Assembly (NCBI GenBank): GCA_030407085.1
Contig: CM059587.1
Coordinates: forward strand, 82,907,001 to 82,971,000
Origin: Trichopria drosophilae
Lineage: Eukaryota; Arthropoda; Insecta; Hymenoptera; Diapriidae
Length of the DNA: 64,000 nt
Reading direction: 5' to 3'
Shown: one piece after another, positions 49,165-62,520 of the stretch
Layout of the letters: the number at the start of each line of letters is the position of its first letter
How positions within the stretch are numbered: position 1 is the first letter of the stretch
Position numbers and translations under genes: made by a program
Notes under the pieces: model-generated
Seen by the model: only the letters and a program-made list of their open reading frames with translations
Databases searched by the model: none
Told to the model about the DNA's origin: nothing

Positions 49165-52100
49165 AATGGACGTCATATTTCAGCAAAATTGATTCATAAT
49201 GTGGAGACAATTTGCCAAAATGAAATAGAAATTTCACTTTTACGGTTGGTTTTTGTTTTTATCTTTTGAATTCTCACCCTACTCTGATTGGATTTTGCTG
49301 GAATTTGATTCTAAAATAGATTTGGACTTAAAAATTGATGTAGACTACATTTAATCTGAATACTTTATGTTAGGAATTGACACAAAGATCCCTTCAAGGA
49401 TTTAATTTAAATAAATGCATTCCACATTTGAAAACTATAACAAAATTGATACTTTTTTCGAAATTATGTGTTACATTTGTCACACAGTTTTTCTTGTTCA
49501 TTCAAATTATTTTATTTCGATATTATTTATTGTATTAGTTTCTGAAGCCATTTTTTTATTCGATTTTTTTTCATTTAGTAGTTTTTATATCAATAATAAC
49601 TTTCAAGGGAAAAAGTGAAAGGATTAAAACGGATGTAAATATTCAATGCGATTATATCCGCATTTTGTAATCACTGCGAACAACCTTGGCCAGTTATAAA
49701 TGAATATCGATCCAACAGTAGTAAAAAAACAATCCTTTATTTGATACTATTTCAGTTTCAGATAAATCATTAATTTTATTCGATTATTGATATCGAAAAA
49801 TAGCAACAATATTTCTATTAATAATTATTGCTGTTTTGTTTTAAGCCTGTCTGGAAATAGTAAAATATCTTATAAAATATCACTTAAGAACCGTTATTTG
49901 TATTCTTCCTATTAACATTACGACAAAAATGTGTGTAATTGGTCGAACACTATTTTAGTAGAAAAAAGAAAATGTGCGTTATTTAATATATTCCTAAGAA
50001 TTCTTAAGAAAACAGTAGTTTGAACTCAGAAACACAACTTATAAATAGATGACTCAGCAGATATTGGACTTAATTTCGGCATTGTTACGATGATTTTTCA
50101 TTTCTGGATCGAATCCGGACAACAGTGCTTGCTTTGTAATAATGCCAGCAGATTAAAACATAATATTTCACAATATAATGAAGCTTACGTTATTGGTTGA
50201 TTGATCAGATAATGCACTATTTTTCATTTGAGCTAATTTTGGGGAATTTTGACTTTAGCACACCTGGAGATTGAGAAAACAAAAACGAAAAAAAAATTAG
50301 TATAAAATTCAATTGAATCAAAATAACCATTATTAAGTACGGTAATATTCCCATAGTTAGGGTAATACACAAAACATTAAAATTAAATAATTTTCTGCAA
50401 GTAATTTACAAATTTTTGTCTTTGATCAGTATTTATGGTTCCAATTCTGAAAATATATTGCATTTTAAATTTCTAATTCGTTTTTTGTTATAATATCATG
50501 TTCAAATATTTTATGATTTTATGCTAATTAATCTTTACTAATTTTAATCACTTACAGAGTCACAATTTACTTACGGCTGTACTGTTCAGTTTTAGTAAAC
50601 ATGGAAATATAATTGTTGTTACATTAAAATGATATTGTAAGGTAAATTAAATGGAGTTTTGTTAAGAGTAGTCTGTATTGTATATAATTTTACTACGGGA
50701 AATTCATTTTCTCAGAACTAGTGACTTTCTTCCTTACAGCTCTGGAATATAAATTATTTACGATTAACGTCTATGTAATTTGTACCAGAAAATCTAATAT
50801 ATCAGAAACATTTTCAAATCTATATGCATGAAGAGAGCTTGGAAAATAGTCGATTCCATCATTTTATAAGAGTAGACCACTTACTAATTTTTGTTTTTGA
50901 TACCTGCATCTTAATAATAATGATATAGTTAAATTTACAGCATACCAATCAAATTAACTTATTCTAATTGCAACGTCTCGACTTATGCTACTGTAGAATT
51001 CGAAATATGAAATAATTTTAAATGTATCTGTAGATTGGTACTATACTATTTACGACCATATATATTATTTGAAATCATAGTTGAAGAGTTTTTTACTCCT
51101 GTTCTGTTTTAATTTCAACTCAGCCAAATCATGGAGAAGAGAACCAACATTTTTCAAACATTTCTCAAAAAACATACTGGATTATCCACTTTAGAATCAT
51201 TCGTATAATAATAAAAGCATGTGTACTTTAACTGTCTGTAATAAAACTACTAATACATGACTATTTTATTATCTGCACATCACTTTTATATTGCAAAATT
51301 CAATTTGTAATAAAATACCTAATGTTATTACTGAGTGCATGTTTGTGATTCGAGTAAACCATGATAACTTTTTAGAATATATATTTATGTATGTTTAGAG
51401 TCCATTAACATTCATTCAAAAGTTAGTAAGTGGTTGATTAAATCGTACAGATTTTTGCTTCACTTACTTCGAAAAATAATTAATCAAAATTAAAAGGGGT
51501 TTGAGAGATTACTAAATTCTTTAGATTTTTACTTTAGCCTAAAACTGTTGATTAGGTCGTTAAAATCAACAATTTTTTATTAAAGTTAATCAAACTGCGG
51601 TTCTTCTTATAGTAATGGGTTAATCATCAACTAATAAAATACAATCAAGTTTCATTGTTTGTAGACTGAAACATTAGTAATACCTTAGTATTTCAAGCAT
51701 GTCTTGTTTTGATTCACATGAGTTGCTAAAGTTAATAAATATAAGTTTATTTATATACAACGAAATGAAAGAAAAATCATTTAATTGGGTTGACAGAAAA
51801 TGCAACATATCTACTGCTAAAAGCTAAATTTACTTTATGTTAGCCGCTAATTCAGTGAATTTCTATACTTAAAATTATGATTTTATAGACTTTGCATTTA
51901 TAAATTAATATATATTTCACATACTTAATACAAATAACATGAAATTAAAAAACCAAATCAAAAGTCGATTCATTTTCGACATGCATATTGCCTACATATT
52001 GTATTAAAGAAAGTCACAGTTTTTCGGTTAAATGACATGATTAATGTTCCTAACAGTAGTTTTAAGAAACTGTCTTAGAAAATATCTCAAAAAGGCAACA

Positions 52101-52910
52101 TGAGAAACCTAGAATACACTCTGATCCTGGCTCTTCCTGGATCCTTGGGTGATCAAACTAGGTCAGTAAGATAGTAAGCCCGATTATGAATAATTAATGT
52201 ACATGTAGCGCAATTCTTACACAAAGTTGAATGATGTAATTGTTTTAATTTAGTTCGTTCTTAGCCTTCGTAGAGTTATGTACCGGAAAAGTAGAAACAC
52301 AAACAGCATCGCTGTTCTCATTAACGAGGAATTATTCATAGAACTAGTGGTGCATTTTATTATGTTTGCACTTTTATCTTTTCTATTCGCCCATTCACCT
52401 CTATAAATACGTATAAATCGTTACTAATGCAATTTTTTAAGATACCGACTGTACATGATTCCGATTCAAGAACCACGCTGTTCTCGATGTATTTTTAAAC
52501 AAGTCTAGTAAGCTGATGAAACCATCTAAACACTAAAACAATTCTTGATGATGCCTGAATGTTTTTTACAATTTTCCTATATTTTTATTTTCCTATTACA
52601 AAAATTAAATATTTTTTTGTCATGTAATATAGTCATCAACTGCTAACAAAATAATAAGAAATTTGATCTACAAATAACCGTTAAAAATTTCTGAGGGATT
52701 CAGAATTATTTCATAATCATTATTTCATATATTCTTGGATGTTTTCAGTTCCATTTCAAAAGACATTTAACTAAACATCACCGTTATTATCATTTTTTCA
52801 CAGATTTTCACATTCCATCTAATACATGCCGATTTTTTTTTTAATAATACTTAAAATATAATTTTTTTTTAAGAAATTCATAAAATATGATCGTAAAATC
52901 AAAAACTTAC

Positions 52911-53216
52911 GTGGATGTTAATAATCCTTGGCAAGGGATGTTTGGTGTTAGCTCCACCCTCGATGGCGATACCCAAGGTAGATTTGGTTTTCTTGACGGT
53001 GATTCGTAGGTTACCCTGGTGATCGGGGACGACTAGAGCAGCATCCTCTTCTCGCCTATCGGACATGTCCCCCCTGGTCAGCCTCTGGACACTCTGGTGC
53101 CGCCTGGGTGCTCCACCGGATGCGGAACTAACCGTGGTCCCACTTCCGGAGCCGCCTTCCTCGAGGAGCTGCGCCTCCTGCATGTCGAAACTACGTGAAA
53201 GCTTGTGCGCTAGTTC
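52911..53216 (-). CDS. dysc: dysc (whirlin homologue), exon carrying linker and first half of PDZ3
   Basis: This exon has 102 codons, bounded by a clear acceptor (catttcag|GAACTA) and a consensus donor (ATCCAC|GTAAGT). Both junctions are phase 0. The first 68 residues are a low-complexity linker: ELAHKLSRSFDMQEAQLLEE, then a Gly/Ser/Thr/Ala-rich stretch, a basic segment (RRHQSVQRLTRGD) and an acidic one. From about residue 69 a PDZ domain starts: NLRITVKKTKS, then TLGIAIEGGANTKHPLPRI, then INIH. TLGI is the carboxylate-binding loop, equivalent to GLGF. The same TLGIAIEGGAN core is characteristic of the third PDZ domain of vertebrate whirlin. Whirlin-family proteins are scaffolds; Drosophila Dysc acts at synapses and in the circadian output pathway with the Slowpoke channel (family knowledge). 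An open frame runs on upstream of the acceptor to an ATG at 53417, but that part is AT-rich and intron-like, so I exclude it. Confidence 0.9.
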
Positions 53217-56129
53217 CTGAAATGGTTTGATGTTTTTTCTCCGATATTGATGTACGACATTTCGTACCAGCGACACGTTACTAATGCTACCACGATTTTG
53301 CCTCTCGTTTTTATAATGACAATGCAGTATGAAAATCGTCAGTGATGTGTGATAAAAAAACAATAATTTTAAAAGTTTGAGGTGATTTGCATAGGTATTG
53401 CAACGATGGTAATGCAAAATGCGATGAACGATTTGTTGACGTTTTCAAATTTTTTCATGCTTGAAAATTTTCACTATATTACATGAATGGAGTTATTAAT
53501 ATTGTCGAATAATTAGACAGATGAAAATAAAATAATATGGAGTTTCGCAAAATAAAATGATGCATGATTTGTTCTGTATTTGGTGATAGCTAAAAGCGTT
53601 AATTTGTATTTGACTACAGCAGAAATGTGACAAATAAGTTATGATTAATTAATGAATTATGAATGTAATGATTTGTTTTTAAAATCAATTTGTTGCAGTA
53701 AAAAAATTAGTGATATTAAAACAGTTTTTTTTTAAATATATAAATGAAGGAATAGAAACTTATTAAAAATCGATTACATATATATTGGTCTGTTTTACAG
53801 TTATTTTTTAAGTTATTGATTAAATAACATATCCTATCTTTTGATCTGATGCGAGGGATTTGCAACATAAAAAGGTCGCAATAAACAAAGTGACAAAACA
53901 CTATAATTCATAGAGGACATTTGGCGGAATAGGATATAGGAGTAGAAAAGAATAGAAAATTATAGACTGTTTTAAACTGAAAAAAAAAACCAAATTGACC
54001 TCAGCAGAAAAAATACATTGTACAAAAATATAAAAAGGGTATATAATAAAACTGATAGAAAAGTACTAGAAATTAGAATTAGATTCAAATATTGGCTGAT
54101 AGAAGATATTGCAAAAATTGCAATAAATTAGAATATGGAAAATTAAATAAAATAGGTTTGAATTGAACTGAAAGGAATACAAAGGAACAGATCTTGATCA
54201 ATATACAACCAAAATTTACTTGATCAATAAACAAAGAAAATAATAAACTGAAATCTGATATCAATAGAATAGAATCAAAAACAACATTTGAATCTTAACA
54301 AATACAACTAAATGAAATAGACTAGATTGATAGATTAGAAAGTTATAGATTAAAATAAGAATAATTTATTACGAAAATATCCTTTTATTTGTTTTCTCCA
54401 GTTTATTTATTTTTATTATAACTGTTATTTTCATATTAACCACTTTCTTTACTAATTTAGGATAGTTTGTATTTTATGTTGAAATCAAATTCGACTGCCA
54501 GGATGGTGGAACCGATGGGATCTTGTTTATTATTTTTTAAATTCATTTTTCGATTTAAAAAAAATCGTAATAAATAAAATGTTTTTATTTACAATTATTA
54601 CAGATACTATACAAAATGGTGTGACGAAATGTCGATAGTAACGAGAGGCAGCATCGTAGTAACGCATACTGAAAAGCACGTAAATCACGATACGACAAGG
54701 AACAAATCAGTGATCGCTAAAATTCTAGGTATGCCTAAGTAAATTCTATAGAATAGAACGTGGATGTGAAAGGCTGTCAAGTATATATTCTACGCACAAT
54801 GCGTGTACACATTTCAAGAGTAATTAATCTATAAAACTATTATATAAAAGTAACATGCTTGCTGATAGATTGGCAGTGGTTGGGTGTCGTGGTGCTCGGA
54901 GTGGTGGTGGTGTCGAGCGACTTTCGGTTCCAATAATAAAATGTCATTCACTTAAAATCGGATGAAAAAGACAAATTCAATCGCTGTCCATTCGGACAGA
55001 CAAGAGACACAACGCATAGAATCGAAAAAGTGACAAAATCCAATGTTATCCGTACACCCAGAGAACTTTGAATGTCATCACTTTTCAGCCAGAAGCGTAA
55101 ATTGATATTCTGCTCTATTGTTACAAAAAGAGAAACTACTTTGATTTGCCATACAAGGTCTCACTACTTTCAGTGATAATTTCAAATAGTATAATTCAAG
55201 GAACATTTATTAATTTTGATTTATTACGCATTCAAATTAATTTATACAATTCATAATATTATCTCTATTGTGTTTTTGACATTTTTGAATTTTTCTTTTA
55301 AAATGAGCTTTATTTATTTTTTAGGGATTTTCCATCTTTTTAGTTCAGCTGCGAAAGAATTGATATGTTTTACGGCCAATTTACTCGTATGATGTTGCCT
55401 ACGGCACATCTTTATTGCACGTAAAAAGTGTACTTTCGAAAGGTAGATAACGAAAATCGTATTGATGAAAGGCGTTTTTAAACGCGGATGAGTGTTCTTT
55501 CAGCGATCGCAGAATTAAAACATAAAATGTCGAGAATCGATTTTGTTTTATCGTCTCATCAATTTTTTCACTTATTGATTTTTGTTTTCTTTCTTAGACA
55601 TTTCAACGACGATTATTTTTTTATTGAGAAACATCACTGCTTAGAATATTTATATCTACTTCTGAAAAAAATATCATAATTCGATTTTTTTTCTGTAACT
55701 TGTATTTAAAGTTATTGGCACTATTGGTTTTGTTGACGTCATCGTGAATGCTTGAGACTGACACGTATAGTGTCGCCCACGGTCACCTATTTTTTCGGTG
55801 ACTCCAAAGGCACCAACATTCTATTCAATTCCTAATTGTTTGTTTACATGTAGCCATCTAGTGATAAATAATTGAATTACAGATGTCAAAATGATGTTAT
55901 TAATTAAAACATTTTGTTTTCGGTCAATATTGTTCATACAATTTACCACATTCAGAAAGTACTTTGTTATAAAGCAATTTCTATTCTTGAAAATAAGGAA
56001 TATAGTTATTAAAAAAAACTTTCTTTTCCCGACATCTTTGACAAATAGAAAGTGACTACGGAAATTTAGTTACAGGTTTATCATTTTTCATCGAGTTTAT
56101 TTTTGCATTCGATTACATAGTGTAATAAT

Positions 56130-56345
56130 TCAATTCTTGTGCTTCGTAGAGATGCGGGGGTTTCGCTCGAAAGGCTTCGAAATCGAGTTAACTGCCAAGT
56201 TCGCGGTTCGTTTCTTCCGATTTTCGATACGGGGAAGAGAGAAAGGGAGAGAAAATACAAAAGAAAGAGAGAGAAAAACATACGGTTGAAAACCGTGAAA
56301 AAGGTGAAAGTGCATCACGCACGAAACGTGATCTCAATCACGCAG
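56130..56345. promoter_or_regulatory. GC-richer, GAGA-containing island in a dysc intron
   Basis: Left half is CpG-containing (GATGCGGGGGTTTCGCTCG). The right half is a purine run with GAGAGAAAGGGAGAGAAAAT, then GCATCACGCACGAAACGTGA. GAGA tracts are GAGA-factor-type sites. No splice-bounded frame. Regulatory role is inferred. Confidence 0.25.
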
Positions 56346-57241
56346 AACAACGAAATCAATTTATGAACAAGAAATGAATCAATCATTTTTTGTCATTTCA
56401 AAAACTATTTGGTAATCGAATTAATAATTTGTCATTCTGCAGATATTGATTTGACCTACATCATACGTAGACAAAAAATCTAATTGTAATTAATTTGAGA
56501 ATGAAATAGAACCATGTAAGATGATGCGTAAATAAACAAGAAAAAATAAATACCATTGCTTTAAAACTGATTAGGCAATTAAGAAAATGTAAAAAAAGAT
56601 CAAAACTTGTTTCCAATTTTTGAATCATGGTGACAATTTACAACAGCAATTGCGTGATATATTTTTAAGGTTAGAGAGATGACATCATGACTCTAGGACT
56701 GAATATAAAATGTCTCCTGTACAGTGGAAATAATTTTCGAAATGTTACGGGATGAGAAAAAGAGAATTGAATATGACGCGACTAAAACGTAACACAGTAG
56801 AATCGAAAGAAGAAAAGGAAAGTGGAAAAATGTGTGAATAAGAGAATGACATTAAAAGACAATGAAAAGTGAGTACCATTAATTAGAAAAAATGTAATGA
56901 ACTAGATTGGACTAAAGTAGACCAATATTATGAATTATAATGAAATGCACTGGAATAAAATGTAATTGCTCAAAATAGAATAAAACAAAAAAATACAATA
57001 TCGAATTGAAATAGATGGAAGTTAATATGGTGAAGTTTAGATATTATGGCCTGACATCTTCATTCTTACCAGAATAGGTAAGATACGAAAACATTTAAGG
57101 ATTCTTGTACTCGGACATCGATAGGCCCAGTATCGATTCGAGATCACTGAATAAGGCTAGTAGCATCAGTTCAGAGAAACACGGCCAAACAATCCTGCGA
57201 CAATAATTATTTTCTGTAAAACTGGCAGAACCATACCTTCC

Positions 57242-57491
57242 TTACATTTGTACTGGCCTACAGCAATGTCTTGATACTTGGAGCATAAAATGATCCTCAA
57301 ATACCTGGAAAGCTCCTATTTCGATGGGATATATTTCCAAAGGATTTTTTTGGAATTGCGGTGCCAGCTGAATCCTTAAATGAGCCTTAAATTCTGACGA
57401 AGGACCTATTTTGGTAAGGTGGCTCCAAAGTAGTATTTTTCCAAAGGCCCGCAAGAGTTCAGCAGTTAGGGTGTTGACATCAATTATAGTT
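57242..57491 (-). other. Exon-like 83-codon open stretch, unrecognised
   Basis: On the minus strand an acceptor-like CACTTTTAG at 57492-57500 is followed by an open frame to a TAA at 57242. The peptide starts TIIDVNTLTAELLRAFGKIL and has a balanced composition. A donor-like CAG|GTATTT lies inside it, after IEIGAFQ. Its phase does not fit the phase-0 dysc introns around it. It may be part of another gene, a retro-fragment, or chance. Confidence 0.2.
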
Positions 57492-60400
57492 CTAAAAGTG
57501 GTTTCATCATTAAAGATAATAACTTTTTATTTAAACTCATCGAGAGAGGTTGTACTTCAATCCAGAATCGCTAACTTTTAGATCACAAGCGACCATAATA
57601 TCAAAATTTAACTGCTAATTCCTTTTTATAGAAATTACATTTATATTCATTCATATTGGGATCTGTCGAGTTGTTCGTCCTATTCATCAGCTGGGGATGA
57701 GATTCTACAAAAAATATCCCATTGAGTTACAAGGATTTAATAGAGACATAAGAAGGTGGGATTAACTTCATCTTGAATAATTACGTAAAGGTCATATGAA
57801 GGTTGAAGACGAAGGTTCAAAATACCAGAAGAACCATTGAGCACTTTTCGTGTTATGAGGCTTGAATTTGAGACACGATGGATCAACGATTCTAAAAGTT
57901 ACCGATTCTGCATTAATTTTTCATGCTAAATCCACTTCCTGGACGATATTTGATGCCAACAATCACTGCTGGTTCTGTTGCTTTATTTGATATTTAGTGC
58001 CTGAAATGAGCTGAAAATGTTCATACATCGTTTTAACTTACTTAAGTTGCTGCATGACAGTCATAATGTCACTGAATGATGATATTCAAGCCACTACCTT
58101 CTACCGTCAGGTAAATAACACTATTAAGGAAAATGCTATATATGTAAAGTAAATAAGTCACAAATATCATCATTCTTGTCCTGATGTTAATTGTTCTTCA
58201 ATGGCATAAATACACACCCCAGAACAAATAAAAAACTATTGGTCACTTTCATCATAAACAATTCCTGATTGAAGTCTAATGCAATAACTTTAGCAAAATT
58301 TATGACCATGATGAAAACAATGGTATAACTTACAATACCTTCGATTAAGGAGACACCGAGGATGTAAATTAAAATATCGTAGTGATAAAGACATACAAAC
58401 TATGATGTTCTTTATTAGGACCATGTTGTCAATCCTAATGACGTTTTTAGCTTCGATCGAATATAACCCAGTCAGTATTTTCACTAACATACGTTTTTTT
58501 CTATTTTAACCAATGTATTCTCCGACCTCTTTAATCATAGTAAATAGAACAATTTCTATGAGTAATTCTATTGTTTTCATTCCAATTATTACCACAACTA
58601 ATCTCTTCTCTCTTGATTATCTCTCCATCTTTCTCCTTCTTGGCAGTTTATTTAATTTTGATATACATTAAACACGATTGTTTTTTTTACGATTCGCTCA
58701 AACAAACCTGTTTAAAGTTGAATTTTCTAGTTGAAAAAATTCTGTTCATGTTCTGATTATTTCGAATAATGCCATAATTTACACTCTAGGAATTTTATAT
58801 CGTCAGCAGAACAAATTTTCACTTCTGGCCCGGCGTCAAAAAAGCAATACCGCTAAAAAATGTGTCACTGTGCAATTATGTAAAATTTTTTTCATGGAAT
58901 CTTAATGTATGTTTATTTAATAAGTTTGATAGCTGCAGTAATATGAATAATATTAGCGTATTATTTCTGACCTCGCTTAATGCTAACAATAATTGAAAAT
59001 AAATAGGCTGAAATTTAAATAGATTCTATAAATCTCATCAGATCAAATGCACATAATTATAAATTCGTATAAAATGGAATATTATTTTAAAATATGTACA
59101 TAAACTAAATGAAGTATAGAATGTAGGAATACTAATCGCTCTTAGTGAATGAAGCTGGACTTTGTAAAGTTTATTTTTTTGTATACAATAGAGTGAATAT
59201 AAAATTTGGTTAAAAATCGTTTAAATCGTGAATATATCATTTTAGCTGTGAACGTGCATGCCAAGACATCTATAGAAATATGTATCGTGCTTGAAGAGTA
59301 TACGAGGACATTGATTAAAAAGAGCAAGTGCAAGACATCTAAGAAAACACGTACACACGCTAGATATGTATATATATGGCCAGGTATACAGATTGACTAT
59401 ATTCTATTTCTAAAGTAAAGGATCGATTGTATTTTTGGTGAGTAAGAGAGGTAGAGAAATAACTAATTGTAAAGTATCATGCCAAAAGAACAATCTCTCC
59501 TTGTGATGAATCGTTGTTGCTGATAGTCCTCGCGTTTTGTTGGTGCTTCGAAATTAGGCGTATTTCATATTGCCATGATATTCAGAGAACAAAATTTACC
59601 GACAGGAATAATAAATTTTTTTATCATCAAACGATATAAAGCGCAGTTTCTCCTTTCTCAATTCTAAATACATTAGTATACATATTCCTTTCTAGGAGGA
59701 TTTATATAGAAATTTTATACCCACAAAATATTTACATATTTTGGCTAATTTTCATAAAAAACATATTTTGAAATAAGTTTCTAAAATTAAAATTATCTTA
59801 ATGAATTAGCGAAAAAAAATTGCAAGCAGCAGAATGTTTATGTATTTTCCCTAATTTTTCAGCGACGAGTTGCTTAGATATTTATAGTTTTGTTTCTTTG
59901 CTTTCAAAAAATAAAACAAAACTATTTTTTAGGGTAAAATGGTTACGTATTTGTAGTACAGGAGTTTTTCGAAAGTGTCACGAAACAATATCATATACGC
60001 AATCAGCTGTTTGGTTTCTTTGTAACGAATTTCATGTTTCTTTCATAAATTGTACAGAAATGAAAAGCCGGATTGAATTCGATAAGTTGGTATTTTCGAC
60101 TAAAATTGCGAAGAAACACATGAAATCCTTTAAAAATTGAAATAAACGTTCTTCAAAACTCAAAGAAACCCAACATTCTGGTATTATAAATAACTAATTT
60201 TCCGTAGTTAAAAAATAACCACATTTGTGATTAACAAATTATTTGCTCTCTTATTGACTTATCATGCCATATGTTAAATATGAGTGCAGTTAAGGATTGA
60301 TTAATATACACATGGAAAGGGTATTTTAAATTCAACCACTCTATGCGAAGAAATACTACTTTCAAAAATCACTCAGCAAACCTTAAACGTATATATGAAA

Positions 60401-60639
60401 AATGTAATTCTTAGCCCGGATTTGTTCCGAACTAAATTAAATGCAGTTAATGTACAGTCATGTATACTCGAGAAATTAACAATAAGATCATCAACGAGTT
60501 CAGTAACTAAATTACCGCAAAAAAGAGGTAAACATGTTTTGTCACTTTTCTACCGCATGAACATCGTTCAATCCCATTATTCCATAAAATTTATAATTCC
60601 TTTTATTCGGTATAAATATGAATGTTATCACGAAAATTG

Positions 60640-61040
60640 CATTATTTTTCCAGGATAGAGTATGACAAGACAGGATAACGATCCAATTAAAACTGACAAG
60701 AAGCGCACACGAAATAGGAATACCTCGAATGGTGATGATTACGCTCGTATATAAAGGCGATGGCGTAGTAGTGGTAGGGATGGATAGCATGAGTGGGGGC
60801 CGTTGTCGGCAGCAGAATAAGCGCTGGCAGAGGGAAGTGGGGATACGGTAGGAGTGGGAGCGTTGACGGAGTGGGGATATGCGAAGTAGTGGGGGCCATG
60901 CGAGGTTGAGGGGGAGTGCGAAGTAGTGGTGAGCGTTCGCGGGAGGAGAGTTACGTTACGTTTAGCGAAAACTTACCGGGGATTCGTCATGCGGACCACT
61001 GTCTTCCGAAATTTATTGCTTATAAGGAAGGAAATGTATG
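60640..61040 (+). promoter_or_regulatory. Candidate antisense promoter and first exon within dysc
   Basis: A strong TATA-box match TATATAAAGG lies at 60748-60757 on the plus strand, followed by a G-rich stretch and a consensus donor (TGTATG|GTAAGT) at 61041. ATGs downstream of the TATA box open only short frames, so any transcript would be non-coding or start its protein elsewhere. The minus strand of the same segment has a pyrimidine-rich acceptor (CCCTCTGCCAG), but the frame after it is not convincing. Confidence 0.25.
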
Positions 61041-61563
61041 GTAAGTTTTTGTACAATGTTCAACATTTTTGCGCGCATTATTGTCCAGTTTCTATTGGAT
61101 CTGAACTTGCTTTCCGAAAACTTAATGCAATTTCGTTGTATCTGAGTATGTATTGCGATAAATTTATTATACTTAATTTGACAAAAATTATATTTGAAAT
61201 TATTAGAAATGTTTGCACTTTTAGATTGCTGCGCGTAGAGTGGTCATATAATTATTGAATTAAAGTGTAAAGTGCAGATCAGAGAACAAAGATTTTGCAT
61301 TTCTGTACAACAATAATCGCTAGTCCAATCAATCTCCGAACAAAATAGATTGGAAAGGAGCTGCAGTGGTTTTTCAAAAAAGTCGACATCTTCAGTTGGC
61401 AAAACATATTTCTCAAAAACTGACCACTTTGGCTCCTGTAAAAAAGACAGGGAAGTGACAAAATGTGCGATAAGGTATGTGAGAGAGCTGCTGTTTGTTT
61501 GCGATTTGCATATACAAGAAAAAAAGAGGTTGAGCATTGAGTGAGATAGAGAGAGAAACTTAC

Positions 61564-61770
61564 GAGGGGTCTGGCGCCCCAATACCAGGACTTGACGCGC
61601 TGCGTGAGCCCACCGAGAAGGTGGGTCTTCCAACCACCGAAACCGCCACCACTTTCCGAGTTCCTTTCCTCCCTTCCATCCTCCTCATCCTCAGTATCGC
61701 GATCGCGATCTCCTCGCCTGCCGTTACCGATCATCTCAGCGTCGCTACCGTCGCAACCGCAGTCGCTTTC
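61564..61770 (-). CDS. dysc: dysc (whirlin homologue), most 5' exon visible; linker region
   Basis: Read on the minus strand, this is an open stretch of 69 codons ending at a consensus donor (CTC|GTAAGT, donor bases at 61562-61563). Its left edge is an AG at 61771-61772 preceded by a long pyrimidine-rich run, so I treat it as an internal exon. An in-frame TAG overlaps that acceptor, and an ATG at 61734 could instead be a start codon. The peptide begins ESDCGCDGSDAEMIGNG, then has an acidic run (DRDTEDEEDGREERNSES), a glycine-rich bend and an aromatic/basic segment (FGGWKTHLLGGL, then VKSWYWGARPL). No domain is recognisable. It ends in phase 0, which matches the phase-0 start of the exon at 53216. 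The link to dysc rests on strand, phase and position, not homology, so it is less certain than the PDZ exons. Another gene or an unseen exon between them remains possible. Confidence 0.6.
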
Positions 61771-62520
61771 CTATTCCGCGCGACAGAGTAGACACGCAGC
61801 AAAAAAGACAAAAGGAGACAAAAAACATCAGCTGCATCCAATCCCTCAAAGATCATCCCACGTACATAATTATCTAAGTTCTAAAGTATTATTTTGAAAA
61901 GAATGTAAGTAGATGAAGTAAGTGCCGAACATTTTGATCGGGGATAACGTTTTCGGAAAGCAAAGTTAAAAATACTGATAGATTGAGCGTAGAGTTATAT
62001 GTATTGCAAGTTAATGACGATTGGATTGGTTTTCACATTTATTGAAGTCTAGAAACTAATTTTATGTACTTCCTGATTATTTATGATCGGGTGCGAAGAT
62101 GGAGGTTAAGGATCAGGATGAGGTTATTTTTCTTAGCTAAAAATTGGAGTAGTTTGGTAGGTATTAGTAGACTCATGTCCGTTGAAAATGAACTATTCTA
62201 TTGAGTACATCTTACTCAGGTCTAAGTAGAATCTACTATGCTCTTCTACCTGTGTAGCGTTGTGAAAATTCTCCAGATTTGGGTAAATTCCCAGAATTCA
62301 GCACACTCTCTGTACTCAGGTGACACTTTTGATGGTAAATTCAGGGATTTGTTAAACTCCAATAAAATCATTACCCCAGTTCCACATTCACCTGAAATTG
62401 GTAACCCATGTATCACTATAATCTCAAGAACCCCTTAATCCCATAAACTTATAAACAATAACCACATAAGCATAACGCCGTAACTCTTTAATCTCGTAAT
62501 CCCGTTTTATGGAGAGTTCG

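Larger units (their letters stand above)
43765..52910 (-). other. dysc: dysc intron (9.1 kb)
   Basis: Mostly very AT-rich sequence. It contains a GGATCC-type repeat near 44105-44150, a GC-rich island (44570-44850), nested inverted-repeat elements (about 45158-46925), a tRNA-like unit (47428-47499) and an inverted ACCGAC-repeat element (48950-49164). From 49170 to 52910 I see only AT-rich intron sequence with no open frame I would call coding. Confidence 0.8.
53217..61563 (-). other. dysc: dysc intron (8.3 kb)
   Basis: AT-rich, with three islands of higher complexity: a purine-rich island at 56130-56345, an 83-codon open stretch on the minus strand (57242-57491), and a GC-rich promoter-like segment at 60640-61040. 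No exon in the right (0-0) phase is convincing between the two flanking dysc exons. The rest shows nothing I can support. Confidence 0.6.

Noticed and set aside
53217..53417. Upstream part of the long minus frame to an ATG at 53417
   Set aside because: It is AT-rich and lies 5' of a good acceptor (catttcag). It is intron sequence that happens to be open.
60976..61020. A possible 42-nt minus-strand microexon (acceptor TTATAAG, donor CCCCG|GTAAGT)
   Set aside because: Only one frame is open and it needs a phase-2 intron, whereas the dysc introns on either side are phase 0.
61244..61563. Extension of the minus frames past the donor at 61562
   Set aside because: The frame continues into the intron; GTAAGT and the loss of protein-like composition mark the exon end.
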